Source: an uncultured Oscillospiraceae bacterium (lineage in GTDB: Bacteria; Bacillota; Clostridia; Oscillospirales; Oscillospiraceae). From it: a stretch of DNA of 11,262 bases. Both the position numbers and the translations under genes were made by a program. This document shows positions 5,831-11,262 of the stretch, one piece after another; position 1 is the first letter of the stretch; each line of letters opens with the position of its first letter. Under the pieces are notes generated by a model. The model saw only the letters and a list, made by a program, of their open reading frames with translations. It ran no database searches and was not told the origin of the DNA. The stretch covers positions 1 through 11,262 of the forward strand of contig CAKTIN010000063.1 of assembly GCA_934565775.1 (NCBI GenBank), given 5' to 3'.

Positions 5831-7833
5831 TCTTTGCCCTGGTCGGCAATCAGAACTGCGGAAAAACCACGCTGTTCAACGCCCTCACCGGCTCCAACCA
5901 GCACGTCGGCAACTTCCCCGGCGTGACGGTGGACCAGAAAATGGGCGATATTCGCGGAGAAAAGAACTGCTCCGTGGTGGATCTGCCCGGTATCTACTCT
6001 CTGCGGCCCTACACCCAGGAGGAGATCGTCTCACGGGACTTTATCCTCAATCAGAAGCCGGACGGCATCATCAACATCGTAGACGCCACGAATATTGAGC
6101 GGAACCTGTATCTGACTTTGCAGCTTCTGGAGCTTAGGGTCCCCATGGTCCTGGCGCTGAATATGATGGACGAGGTGACCGCCAACGGCGGGACCATTGA
6201 CGTGCAGAAAATGAGCGCGGCCCTGGGGATCCCCGTCATTCCCATCAGCGCCGCCAAGGGGCAGGGCGTCTCAGAGCTGGTAGACCAGGCGGTGCAGACC
6301 GCCAAGCGCCGGGAATTTCCCAAGGTAACGGACTTCTGCGAGTCCAGCTCTCCGGTGCACCGGTGCATCCACGCCGTCATTCACCTGATTCAGGACCATG
6401 CAGACAAGCTGAATCTTCCCAGCCGCTTCTGCACAGCCAAGCTCATTGAAGGGGACGAGGCGCTGGCCCGGGAGCTGGAGTTGGACCAGAACGAAAAGGA
6501 GCTCCTGGAGCACTGCATTGTGGAGATGGAATCCGAGACCGGCCTGGACCGGAACGCGGCGCTGGCGGATATGCGCTACCGCTTCATTGAAAATGTGGTC
6601 GCCGCCTCCGTTGTGAAGTGCCACGAAAGCCGGGAGCACCGCCGCTCCGTGGCGATCGACAAGGTTCTGACCGGGAAATACACCGCAATCCCCGTATTCT
6701 TCGGGGTCATGTTCCTGGTGTTTTACCTGACCTTCCATGTGATCGGCTCTTGGCTGTCGGACCTGCTCAGCCTGGGGATTGACCAGCTCACCGCTCTGGT
6801 GGACCGAGGCCTTACGGCCTATGGCATCAACCCCGTTGTCCACAGTCTGATCATTGACGGCATTTTTGCCGGAGTCGGCAGCGTTTTGTCCTTCCTTCCC
6901 ATTATTGTGACGCTGTTCTTCTTCCTGTCTATTCTGGAGGATACCGGCTATATGGCCCGGGTGGCCTTCATTATGGATAAGCCCCTGCGGCGGCTGGGCC
7001 TCTCCGGCCGGAGCTTTGTCCCCATGCTGATCGGCTTCGGCTGCTCCGTCCCCGCCATCATGGCCACCCGGACGGTTTCCTCGGACCGGGACCGGAAAAT
7101 GACCATTCTTCTGACGCCGTACATGAGCTGCTCCGCAAAAATTCCCATTTATGCCGTCTTTGCCCGGGCCTTTTTCCCCAAGTACAGCGCCCTGGCCATG
7201 ATCGTCCTATATGCGCTGGGCATTCTTCTCGGCATCCTGGTGGCGCTTTTCCTGAAGCACACGGTCTTTCGGGGCCATCCGGTCCCCTTTGTCATGGAGC
7301 TGCCCAATTATCGGCTGCCGTCTGCAAAAAGCGTCGGCCTGCTTCTGTGGGAGAAGGCCCGGGATTTCCTGCAGCGGGCCTTCACCGTCATCTTCTTGGC
7401 AACCATCATTATCTGGTTCCTTCAGAGCTTTGATACCCGGCTGAATGTGGTCAGTGACAGCGCAAACAGCCTCCTGGCCATTGTGGGACGGTGGCTCAGC
7501 CCCATCTTCCGGCCCCTGGGCTTTGCGGACTGGCGGATGGTAACGGCGCTGATCTCCGGCTTCACCGCTAAGGAGGCCGTGGTATCCACCCTGTCCGTGC
7601 TCCTGGGCACCAGCACGGCAAATCTTGGCAATGCGCTGCTGCCGGTATTCACCACCCTCTCCGCCTCCAGCTTCCTGGTGTTTACCCTGCTGTACACCCC
7701 CTGTGTGGCCGCCGTCGCCACCATAAAGCGGGAGCTGCGCTCCACCGCCGCGACCCTGGGCGTAGTCGTGATGCAGTGCACCGTGGCCTGGCTGGCGGCC
7801 TGCCTGGTCTACCAGATCGGGCTGCTGCTATGA
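5827..7833 (+). CDS. feoB: Ferrous iron transporter FeoB, GTPase and permease
   Basis: Inner-membrane Fe(II) importer with an N-terminal G-protein domain fused to a polytopic membrane domain, 668 residues. The G motifs are all present: G1 GNQNCGKTT (7-15), G2 Thr34 in GNFPGVTVD, G3 DLPG (52-55), G4 NMMD (112-115) and G5 SAA (141-143). A helical regulatory region follows to about residue 278, and the membrane region starts near residue 288. It contains the conserved GFGCSVPA (403-410), whose Cys406 is a proposed part of the iron pathway, and GFTAKEAVVSTLSVLLGT near the C-terminus. There is no long cytoplasmic C-terminal tail. The start overlaps feoA, and the stop overlaps the next gene, giving two 4-base ATGA junctions that suggest translational coupling. 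Confidence 0.97.
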   Translation: MIFALVGNQNCGKTTLFNALTGSNQHVGNFPGVTVDQKMGDIRGEKNCSVVDLPGIYSLRPYTQEEIVSRDFILNQKPDGIINIVDATNIERNLYLTLQLLELRVPMVLALNMMDEVTANGGTIDVQKMSAALGIPVIPISAAKGQGVSELVDQAVQTAKRREFPKVTDFCESSSPVHRCIHAVIHLIQDHADKLNLPSRFCTAKLIEGDEALARELELDQNEKELLEHCIVEMESETGLDRNAALADMRYRFIENVVAASVVKCHESREHRRSVAIDKVLTGKYTAIPVFFGVMFLVFYLTFHVIGSWLSDLLSLGIDQLTALVDRGLTAYGINPVVHSLIIDGIFAGVGSVLSFLPIIVTLFFFLSILEDTGYMARVAFIMDKPLRRLGLSGRSFVPMLIGFGCSVPAIMATRTVSSDRDRKMTILLTPYMSCSAKIPIYAVFARAFFPKYSALAMIVLYALGILLGILVALFLKHTVFRGHPVPFVMELPNYRLPSAKSVGLLLWEKARDFLQRAFTVIFLATIIIWFLQSFDTRLNVVSDSANSLLAIVGRWLSPIFRPLGFADWRMVTALISGFTAKEAVVSTLSVLLGTSTANLGNALLPVFTTLSASSFLVFTLLYTPCVAAVATIKRELRSTAATLGVVVMQCTVAWLAACLVYQIGLLL

Positions 7834-7985
7834 GCTGGCTGGATTATCTGCTTCTGGGGCTGATCGCCGCAGGAGCCCTTGCCGCCGGAATCCACCTGCG
7901 CCGCCACGGAAGCGGCTGCTGCGGAGGCGGTTGCTGCGGGAACTGCACAAAATGCGCCTGCAAGCACTGCGGAAAACGGTCTTAG
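7830..7985 (+). CDS. FeoB-associated Cys-rich membrane protein
   Basis: A 51-residue protein overlapping the feoB stop by 4 bases (ATGA at 7830-7833). One hydrophobic helix (about residues 4-21, LDYLLLGLIAAGALAAGI) is followed by a basic HLRRH stretch and a Cys-rich tail with eight cysteines at 30, 31, 35, 36, 39, 42, 44 and 47, ending KHCGKRS. This is the layout of the small FeoB-associated Cys-rich membrane proteins found next to feoB in many Firmicutes; their molecular role is not settled, with metal binding or a FeoC-like accessory role proposed. The ATG at 7830 is chosen over a longer in-frame reading from 7776, which would lie entirely within the feoB frame's DNA. No strong ribosome binding site is visible, so translation probably depends on FeoB termination. 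Confidence 0.85.
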   Translation: MSWLDYLLLGLIAAGALAAGIHLRRHGSGCCGGGCCGNCTKCACKHCGKRS

Positions 7986-7990
7986 AAGAA

Positions 7991-8017
7991 TTAGCACTCT
8001 CATTATGAGAGTGCTAA
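7991..8017 (+). promoter_or_regulatory. CIRCE operator (HrcA binding site)
   Basis: TTAGCACTC (7991-7999), a 9-base spacer and GAGTGCTAA (8009-8017) match the CIRCE consensus perfectly in both halves and in spacing. CIRCE is the operator of the HrcA repressor, which controls chaperone genes such as groESL and dnaK. Here it lies 117 bases before hsp20 and 6 bases after the Cys-rich feo gene, so hsp20 is the likely regulated gene. Confidence 0.95.
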
Positions 8018-8020
8018 TTT
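7991..8020 (+). promoter_or_regulatory. Possible hsp20 promoter within CIRCE
   Basis: TTAGCA (7991-7996) and TAATTT (8015-8020) are 18 bases apart, with an extended-minus-ten TG at 8012-8013. They lie inside or at the edge of CIRCE, where HrcA binding would block RNA polymerase. The -35 matches TTGACA at only 4 of 6 positions and no better promoter is evident before hsp20. Confidence 0.35.
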
Positions 8021-8134
8021 TTACATTCTGTTCATATTTTATTGGAAAATCGTTCACAATTCTGCGGCATACTTAAATCAGAAATGAAATCGGAGCGGAG
8101 GTTAAGGCCCCGCCCCGAGTGGGAGGAATTGTTT
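8018..8134 (+). other. hsp20 untranslated leader, no clear element
   Basis: 117 bases between CIRCE and the hsp20 start. The first half is AT-rich, the second half purine- and C-rich. CCC (8114-8116) and the preceding CC (8110-8111) can pair with the GGGAGG ribosome binding site (8121-8126) across a GAGT loop, a weak hint of a masked site. I see no known riboswitch or small gene. Confidence 0.3.
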
Positions 8135-8569
8135 ATGTTGACCCTTACCCCTTACCGTAAATCCAATGGCACCGCGCTGTATAACCCCTTCCGGGAGATG
8201 GAAGATTTGGAGCGCAGCTTCTTTGGGCAGGACGCCCTGTCCTCCTTCCGGACCGACATTGAGGATGCCGGGGACCACTTCATCCTTTCCGCCGATCTGC
8301 CCGGCTTTAAGAAAGAGGACATTCATGTGGACGTAGAGGATGACCAGCTGGTCATCAGCGCCCAGCGCCACTCCAACTATGAGCAAAAGGAAAAGCGGGG
8401 CAGCTACCTGCGCTGCGAGCGCTCCTACGGCACCTATTCCCGGAGCTTCAGCCTGGAGGGCATTGACACCGACCACATTAAGGCCGGGTATGAAAACGGC
8501 GTTCTGACTCTGACCCTTCCCAAGCGCACGGATGTAAAGAACGGCGCACGCCGGCTGGATATTGAGTAA
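8135..8569 (+). CDS. Hsp20/alpha-crystallin family small heat-shock protein
   Basis: ATP-independent holdase chaperone that binds unfolding cytoplasmic proteins in oligomers. The 144-residue product has a short N-terminal arm (1-40, with NPFREMEDLERSFF), then an alpha-crystallin domain (about 41-132). That domain includes DIEDAGDHFILSADLPGFKKEDI, the ERSYGTYSRSFSL strand and the GVLTLTLPK motif (the A-x-x-x-n-GVL signature reads AGYENGVL here). The ATG at 8135 has GGGAGG 8 bases upstream; an in-frame upstream TTG at 8042 has no such site and would add sequence foreign to the family. CIRCE lies upstream, so HrcA-controlled heat induction is likely. It converges on the ABC exporter gene with a shared terminator. 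Confidence 0.93.
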   Translation: MLTLTPYRKSNGTALYNPFREMEDLERSFFGQDALSSFRTDIEDAGDHFILSADLPGFKKEDIHVDVEDDQLVISAQRHSNYEQKEKRGSYLRCERSYGTYSRSFSLEGIDTDHIKAGYENGVLTLTLPKRTDVKNGARRLDIE

Positions 8570-8582
8570 GAAAATAAGCAAA

Positions 8583-8618
8583 GCCCCCCTGCTTTTGGAA
8601 AGGCAGGGGGCCTTTTTT
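8583..8618. terminator. Terminator shared by hsp20 and the convergent ABC gene
   Basis: CCCCCTGC / GCAGGGGG (8585-8592 with 8603-8610) extended inward by T/A and T-G pairs to a short loop, followed on the plus strand by ccTTTTTTat. On the minus strand the stem is followed by CTTTGCTTATTTT, a weaker U-tract. The plus-strand T-run reaches the stop codon of the ABC gene (8617-8619). Confidence 0.88.
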
Positions 8619-10374
8619 ATACCTGCTTGGCGATATTCCGCTGGGTCTCGTACAGCTGGGCGTACATTCCACCCCTTGCCAGGAGCTCCTCGTGGGTCCC
8701 CTCCTCCACTACGCGGCCATCCGCAATGCTGATAATGCGGTCTGCATTCCGGATGGTGGACAAGCGGTGGGCAATAATCAGCGTCGTCCGCCCCTGCGCC
8801 AGGGTGTCAAAGGCCTTCTGGATCTTTGCCTCGGTGACGGAGTCCAGAGCGGAGGTGGCCTCATCCAGGATGAGAATCGCCGGGTCCTTCAGGAAAATCC
8901 GGGCTATGGAGATGCGCTGCTTCTGCCCGCCGGACAGGAGCGTCCCACGCTCGCCCACATAGGTCTCAAAGCCCTCGGGCATAGCCAGAATATCCTCCAG
9001 AATCTCCGCCTTTCTGGCGGCCTCCTTGACCTCCTCAAAGGTTGCATCCGGACGGCCATAGCGAATGTTCTCAAAAATTGTATCCGCGAAAAGGAACACA
9101 TCCTGCTGCACAATGCCGATGTTCTGGTGGATCGACCGCTGGGTCACGGACCGCACATCCTGCCCGTCCAGCAAAATGGCCCCCTCGGTCACGTCATAAA
9201 ACCGGGGAATCAGCTGGCACAGGGTGCTCTTGCCGCCGCCGGAGGGGCCCACAATGGCCACGGTCTCCCCGGGCTTCACATGGAGATTCACGTCATGCAG
9301 CACCGCCAGGTCGCCGTCATAGGCAAAGGACACGTGCTCCACATCGATCTTGCCCTTCACCTTCTCCAGTGGCTTGGCGTCCGGGGCGTCCTTCTGGGTC
9401 GGCTCCGTGCGCATAATATCCACAAAGCGGGTCAGCCCCGCAAAGCCGTTTGCAAACATCTCCGAGAAGCTGGCCAGCTTCCGCAGAGGCGTTACAAAGG
9501 TCGCAATATACAGCGAGAAGGTCAGCAGGTCCTTATACTCCAGTTTGTCCCCCATGACCAGCCAGCCGCCCACGCCGATCACTGCCACGTTCAGGCTGCA
9601 CAGGAAAAACTCCATGGTGGAGTTGAAGCGGCCCATGGCCTTATGGAACTGGCGCTTTGAAACCTTGAACTGCGCGTTGGCCTCGTCAAAGCGGTGCTCC
9701 TCCGCCGCCTCATTTGCAAAGGCCTTTGCCGTCCGGATGCCGGAAAGGGAGGATTCGATCTCCGTATTGATGTGCGCGGTCTTGCGCTTGACCTCCCGGG
9801 AGGCCTTGGACATGGCTCTGCGCTGGGTCATTACCGCAATGGTAAAGATTGGCAGGATCACCGCCACCACCAGGGCCAGCCGCCACTGGATGGTCGCCAT
9901 AATGATCAGCGCACCCACAATGGTAAACAGAGAGGTCACCACATCCTCCGGGCCGTGGTGCGCCAGCTCCGTCAGCTCAAACAGGTCGCTGGTCAGGCGG
10001 CTCATCAGCTGGCCGGTACGGTTTTTGTCGTAAAAGTCAAAGCCCAGCTCCTGCAAGTGGGAAAACAGATCCCGGCGAATATCCGCCTCCACCCGGATGC
10101 CGAAGGTATGGCCCCAGTAACAGACCACATAATTCAGCAGGGCCCGGATGAGATACACCCCCACCACGCACAGCATCGTCACAAAAAAGACGGTATACAG
10201 CTTTTGGGGCAGCCAATCATACAGAGCCTTTCGGGTGATCAGTGGAAAGGTCAGGTCGATGAGGGAGATGAGAATGGCGCAACTCATATCCACAGCAAAG
10301 AGCTTCCGATGCCGCTTGAAATAGGAGAAGAAGATGGTCAGAGGCCGCTTCCTTTGGTAGTCTTTCGTCGTCAT
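8617..10374 (-). CDS. ABC exporter half-transporter (permease-ATPase fusion)
   Basis: A 585-residue type-I (MsbA/LmrA/MdlB-like) ABC exporter that should work as a homodimer, or a heterodimer with an unlinked partner, in the cytoplasmic membrane. Residues about 20-315 form the six-helix transmembrane domain (ABC_membrane), with the RTGQLMSRLTSD coupling-helix region. The ATPase domain follows, with Walker A GPSGGGKST (376-384), a Q-loop near GIVQQD, the LSGGQ signature (480-484), Walker B ILILDEA with Asp504 and Glu505, and switch His536 in IIAHRLST. All catalytic residues are intact. The substrate (drug, lipid or peptide) is unknown; no peptidase domain or neighbouring peptide gene suggests a bacteriocin exporter. 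The ATG at 10372-10374 has AAAGGAA 7 bases upstream. Confidence 0.95.
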   Translation of the reverse strand: MTTKDYQRKRPLTIFFSYFKRHRKLFAVDMSCAILISLIDLTFPLITRKALYDWLPQKLYTVFFVTMLCVVGVYLIRALLNYVVCYWGHTFGIRVEADIRRDLFSHLQELGFDFYDKNRTGQLMSRLTSDLFELTELAHHGPEDVVTSLFTIVGALIIMATIQWRLALVVAVILPIFTIAVMTQRRAMSKASREVKRKTAHINTEIESSLSGIRTAKAFANEAAEEHRFDEANAQFKVSKRQFHKAMGRFNSTMEFFLCSLNVAVIGVGGWLVMGDKLEYKDLLTFSLYIATFVTPLRKLASFSEMFANGFAGLTRFVDIMRTEPTQKDAPDAKPLEKVKGKIDVEHVSFAYDGDLAVLHDVNLHVKPGETVAIVGPSGGGKSTLCQLIPRFYDVTEGAILLDGQDVRSVTQRSIHQNIGIVQQDVFLFADTIFENIRYGRPDATFEEVKEAARKAEILEDILAMPEGFETYVGERGTLLSGGQKQRISIARIFLKDPAILILDEATSALDSVTEAKIQKAFDTLAQGRTTLIIAHRLSTIRNADRIISIADGRVVEEGTHEELLARGGMYAQLYETQRNIAKQV

Positions 10375-10392
10375 AATCCGGTTCCTTTCTCT

Positions 10393-10401
10393 ATTTTACC
10401 A
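10393..10401 (-). promoter_or_regulatory. Possible ABC exporter promoter (extended -10)
   Basis: On the minus strand TGG-TAAAAT is an extended -10 box without a good -35 at the usual distance. It lies 19 bases before the start codon and just downstream (on that strand) of the divergent pseudouridine synthase promoter. Confidence 0.4.
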
Positions 10402-10407
10402 TAGTTC

Positions 10408-10436
10408 TTGCGTTTTTCCGCCGCACGCGGTATACT
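10408..10436 (+). promoter_or_regulatory. Promoter of the pseudouridine synthase gene
   Basis: TTGCGT (10408-10413) and TATACT (10431-10436) are separated by 17 bases. Transcription would begin near 10443, so the leader is very short (about 15 bases) and holds only the AAGGAG site. Confidence 0.7.
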
Positions 10437-10458
10437 AGCCCCGGAAGGAGCGATGGGT

Positions 10459-11109
10459 ATGGAAGTGATTTATAAGGATCCCGCCCTGGTCGTATGCGTC
10501 AAGCCTGCGGGGCTCTCCTCGGAGGACGGCCCTGGCAGCGCCCCGGCGCTCCTGCGGGAGACGCTGGGCGGCGAAATTTACCCGGTCCACCGGCTGGACC
10601 TCAACGTAGGCGGGCTCATGGTCTATGCCCGCACCCGGCAGTCCGCCGCAGCCCTCTCTGCAGCGATTCAAAACGGCCAGCTGGAGAAGGCGTACCTCGC
10701 CATTGTCCACGGTGTTCCGGAGCCGCCAGAGGGAACGCTGGAGGATTTTCTTTATAAGGACGCTGCCAAGCGCAAGGCCTACCCGGTCAGGACTCTTCGC
10801 AAGGGGGCCAAGGCCGCGAAGCTGTCTTACACGGTGCTGGAGGCCCGGCCGGATCGGGCACTGGTTCGGATCGCGCTGCACACCGGGCGGTTTCATCAGA
10901 TTCGCGTACAGTTTGCCTCCCGCCGGCATCCTCTGCTAGGGGACGGAAAATACGGGGCCCGGGACTCTGTGCCGGCTCCGGCCCTGTGGTCTTGGCGTCT
11001 GCGCTTTCCCCACCCGGTCAGCGGCGAAGCGCTGTGCTTCACCCGGGAGCCGCCGGAGAATTTTCTTCGGCTTCTGGAGGAAAATCCCCAGAAAAATATG
11101 CTATCATGA
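10459..11109 (+). CDS. RluA-family RNA pseudouridine synthase
   Basis: Converts uridine to pseudouridine in rRNA or tRNA. The 216-residue protein is a bare catalytic domain without the S4 RNA-binding domain found in RluC and RluD. The catalytic motif is HRLDLNVGG (44-52) with Asp47; family members often have T-x-G-L here, and the NVGG form is also known. Later motifs are LEKAYLAIVHG, TGRFHQIRVQFA (the RxHQIRVhhA signature) and HPLLGDGKYG. The ATG at 10459 is preferred to the ATG at 10453 because AAGGAG (10445-10450) is 8 bases from the former and only 2 from the latter. The exact target uridine cannot be told. The terminator stem begins inside its last codons. Confidence 0.9.
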   Translation: MEVIYKDPALVVCVKPAGLSSEDGPGSAPALLRETLGGEIYPVHRLDLNVGGLMVYARTRQSAAALSAAIQNGQLEKAYLAIVHGVPEPPEGTLEDFLYKDAAKRKAYPVRTLRKGAKAAKLSYTVLEARPDRALVRIALHTGRFHQIRVQFASRRHPLLGDGKYGARDSVPAPALWSWRLRFPHPVSGEALCFTREPPENFLRLLEENPQKNMLS

Positions 11110-11129
11110 CCACCATGATAGCATATTTT
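11093..11129. terminator. Bidirectional terminator overlapping a stop codon
   Basis: A perfect 16-bp stem AAAATATGCTATCATG / CATGATAGCATATTTT (11093-11108 with 11114-11129) with loop ACCAC. The pseudouridine synthase stop TGA is at 11107-11109, so the left arm is coding sequence. T-runs follow on both strands, suiting the convergent gene that ends at 11146. Confidence 0.9.
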
Positions 11130-11145
11130 TTCTATTTTTTCAACG

Positions 11146-11262
11146 TTACACCTTGACGATATTCTGAATCCAGGTGCCCCGTTTGAGCATCAGATAGCCC
11201 AAAACACACTTAAGCGCCTCGGTCGCCTGGCAGCAGGCGTAAAGGGGCACAATGGGCATTCC
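11146..11262 (-). CDS. Probable MATE-family efflux protein, C-terminal end
   Basis: Only the last 38 codons are in the window; the rest lies beyond the right edge. On the minus strand the frame reads ...VPLYACCQATEALKCVLGYL, then MLKRGTWIQNIVKV, and stops at TAA (11148-11146). A hydrophobic helix with a Glu-Ala-Leu-Lys stretch, then a Gly-x-Trp-x-x-Asn end is how many MATE (NorM/DinF-type) multidrug antiporters finish, with a final transmembrane helix and a KRGxW tail. The call rests on this short tail alone. It is convergent with the pseudouridine synthase gene. Confidence 0.55.
   Translation of the reverse strand, partial: GMPIVPLYACCQATEALKCVLGYLMLKRGTWIQNIVKV

Larger units (their letters stand above)
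7991..8022 (+). terminator. Possible feo operon terminator formed by CIRCE
   Basis: The CIRCE arms plus inner TC...GA pairs make a strong hairpin in RNA, and it is followed by TTTTT (8018-8022 region). This is an intrinsic-terminator shape, placed 6 bases after the last feo gene stop, and no other hairpin follows that gene. A dual role is inference. Confidence 0.45.

Noticed and set aside
7776..7829. A longer version of the FeoB-associated small protein starting at 7776
   Set aside because: The extra 18 residues lie in feoB coding DNA, while the ATG at 7830 gives the usual short, single-helix form and an ATGA junction.
8042..8134. An N-terminal extension of Hsp20 from the TTG at 8042
   Set aside because: No ribosome binding site precedes it, the added residues do not look like Hsp20, and the ATG at 8135 has an ideal GGGAGG.
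8692..9660. A 322-codon plus-strand open frame opposite the ABC exporter
   Set aside because: Shadow of the ABC gene: it is rich in His, Gln, Leu and Gly, has no ribosome binding site and no domain.
8617..10374. ABC exporter as part of a bacteriocin or peptide export locus
   Set aside because: No N-terminal peptidase domain, no precursor peptide gene and no modification enzymes are adjacent.
1..11262. CRISPR array, phage, transposon or toxin-antitoxin system
   Set aside because: I saw no regularly spaced direct repeats, no transposase, integrase or phage motifs, and no paired small toxin-antitoxin genes; the genes are intact housekeeping, transport and stress genes.

Overview
The window looks like a piece of chromosome from a GC-rich, Gram-positive Clostridia-type bacterium, most likely near the Oscillospiraceae. 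The reasons are a perfect CIRCE heat-shock operator, a FeoA/FeoB/Cys-rich small protein operon, an ECF transporter S component, a two-part IspD/IspF pair, and strong purine-rich ribosome binding sites with TTGaca/TATAAT-type promoters. This placement is inference from gene content; no marker gene was searched. Coding density is high, all genes are intact except those cut by the window edges, and I see no insertion sequence, phage gene, CRISPR array, tRNA or rRNA.

Left part (1-4523, plus strand): the 3' half of valS (valyl-tRNA synthetase) ends in a hairpin. A GNAT acetyltransferase with a TTG start follows, then a second hairpin. A well-formed promoter then opens a murD-ispD-ispF transcription unit. 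murD adds D-glutamate to the peptidoglycan precursor, and ispD and ispF are two steps of the MEP isoprenoid pathway, whose products include the undecaprenyl carrier used by the same cell-wall pathway.

Middle (4524-5596): a bidirectional terminator separates ispF from a convergent minus-strand gene for an ECF-type S component with an unusual two-helix N-terminal extension. Its promoter and the feo promoter diverge across an AT-richer 250-base region that carries two inverted repeats.

Right-centre (5597-8569, plus strand): feoA, feoB and a 51-residue Cys-rich membrane protein form a tightly overlapping ferrous-iron uptake operon with ATGA junctions. Directly after it lies a perfect CIRCE element. 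CIRCE marks the next gene, an Hsp20 small heat-shock protein, as a likely HrcA target, and with its following T-run it may also terminate the feo transcript.

Right end (8570-11262): a shared terminator separates hsp20 from a convergent minus-strand ABC exporter half-transporter. This is divergent from an RluA-family pseudouridine synthase, with the two promoters back to back. A bidirectional terminator overlapping the synthase stop codon leads to the C-terminus of a minus-strand gene, probably a MATE-family efflux protein, cut by the window edge.

The genes are known families in an ordinary housekeeping and accessory setting. I did not find a convincing new multi-gene system. The most interesting signals are regulatory: the CIRCE/terminator overlap, the inverted repeats in the ECF/feoA divergent region, and the terminator overlapping a stop codon.
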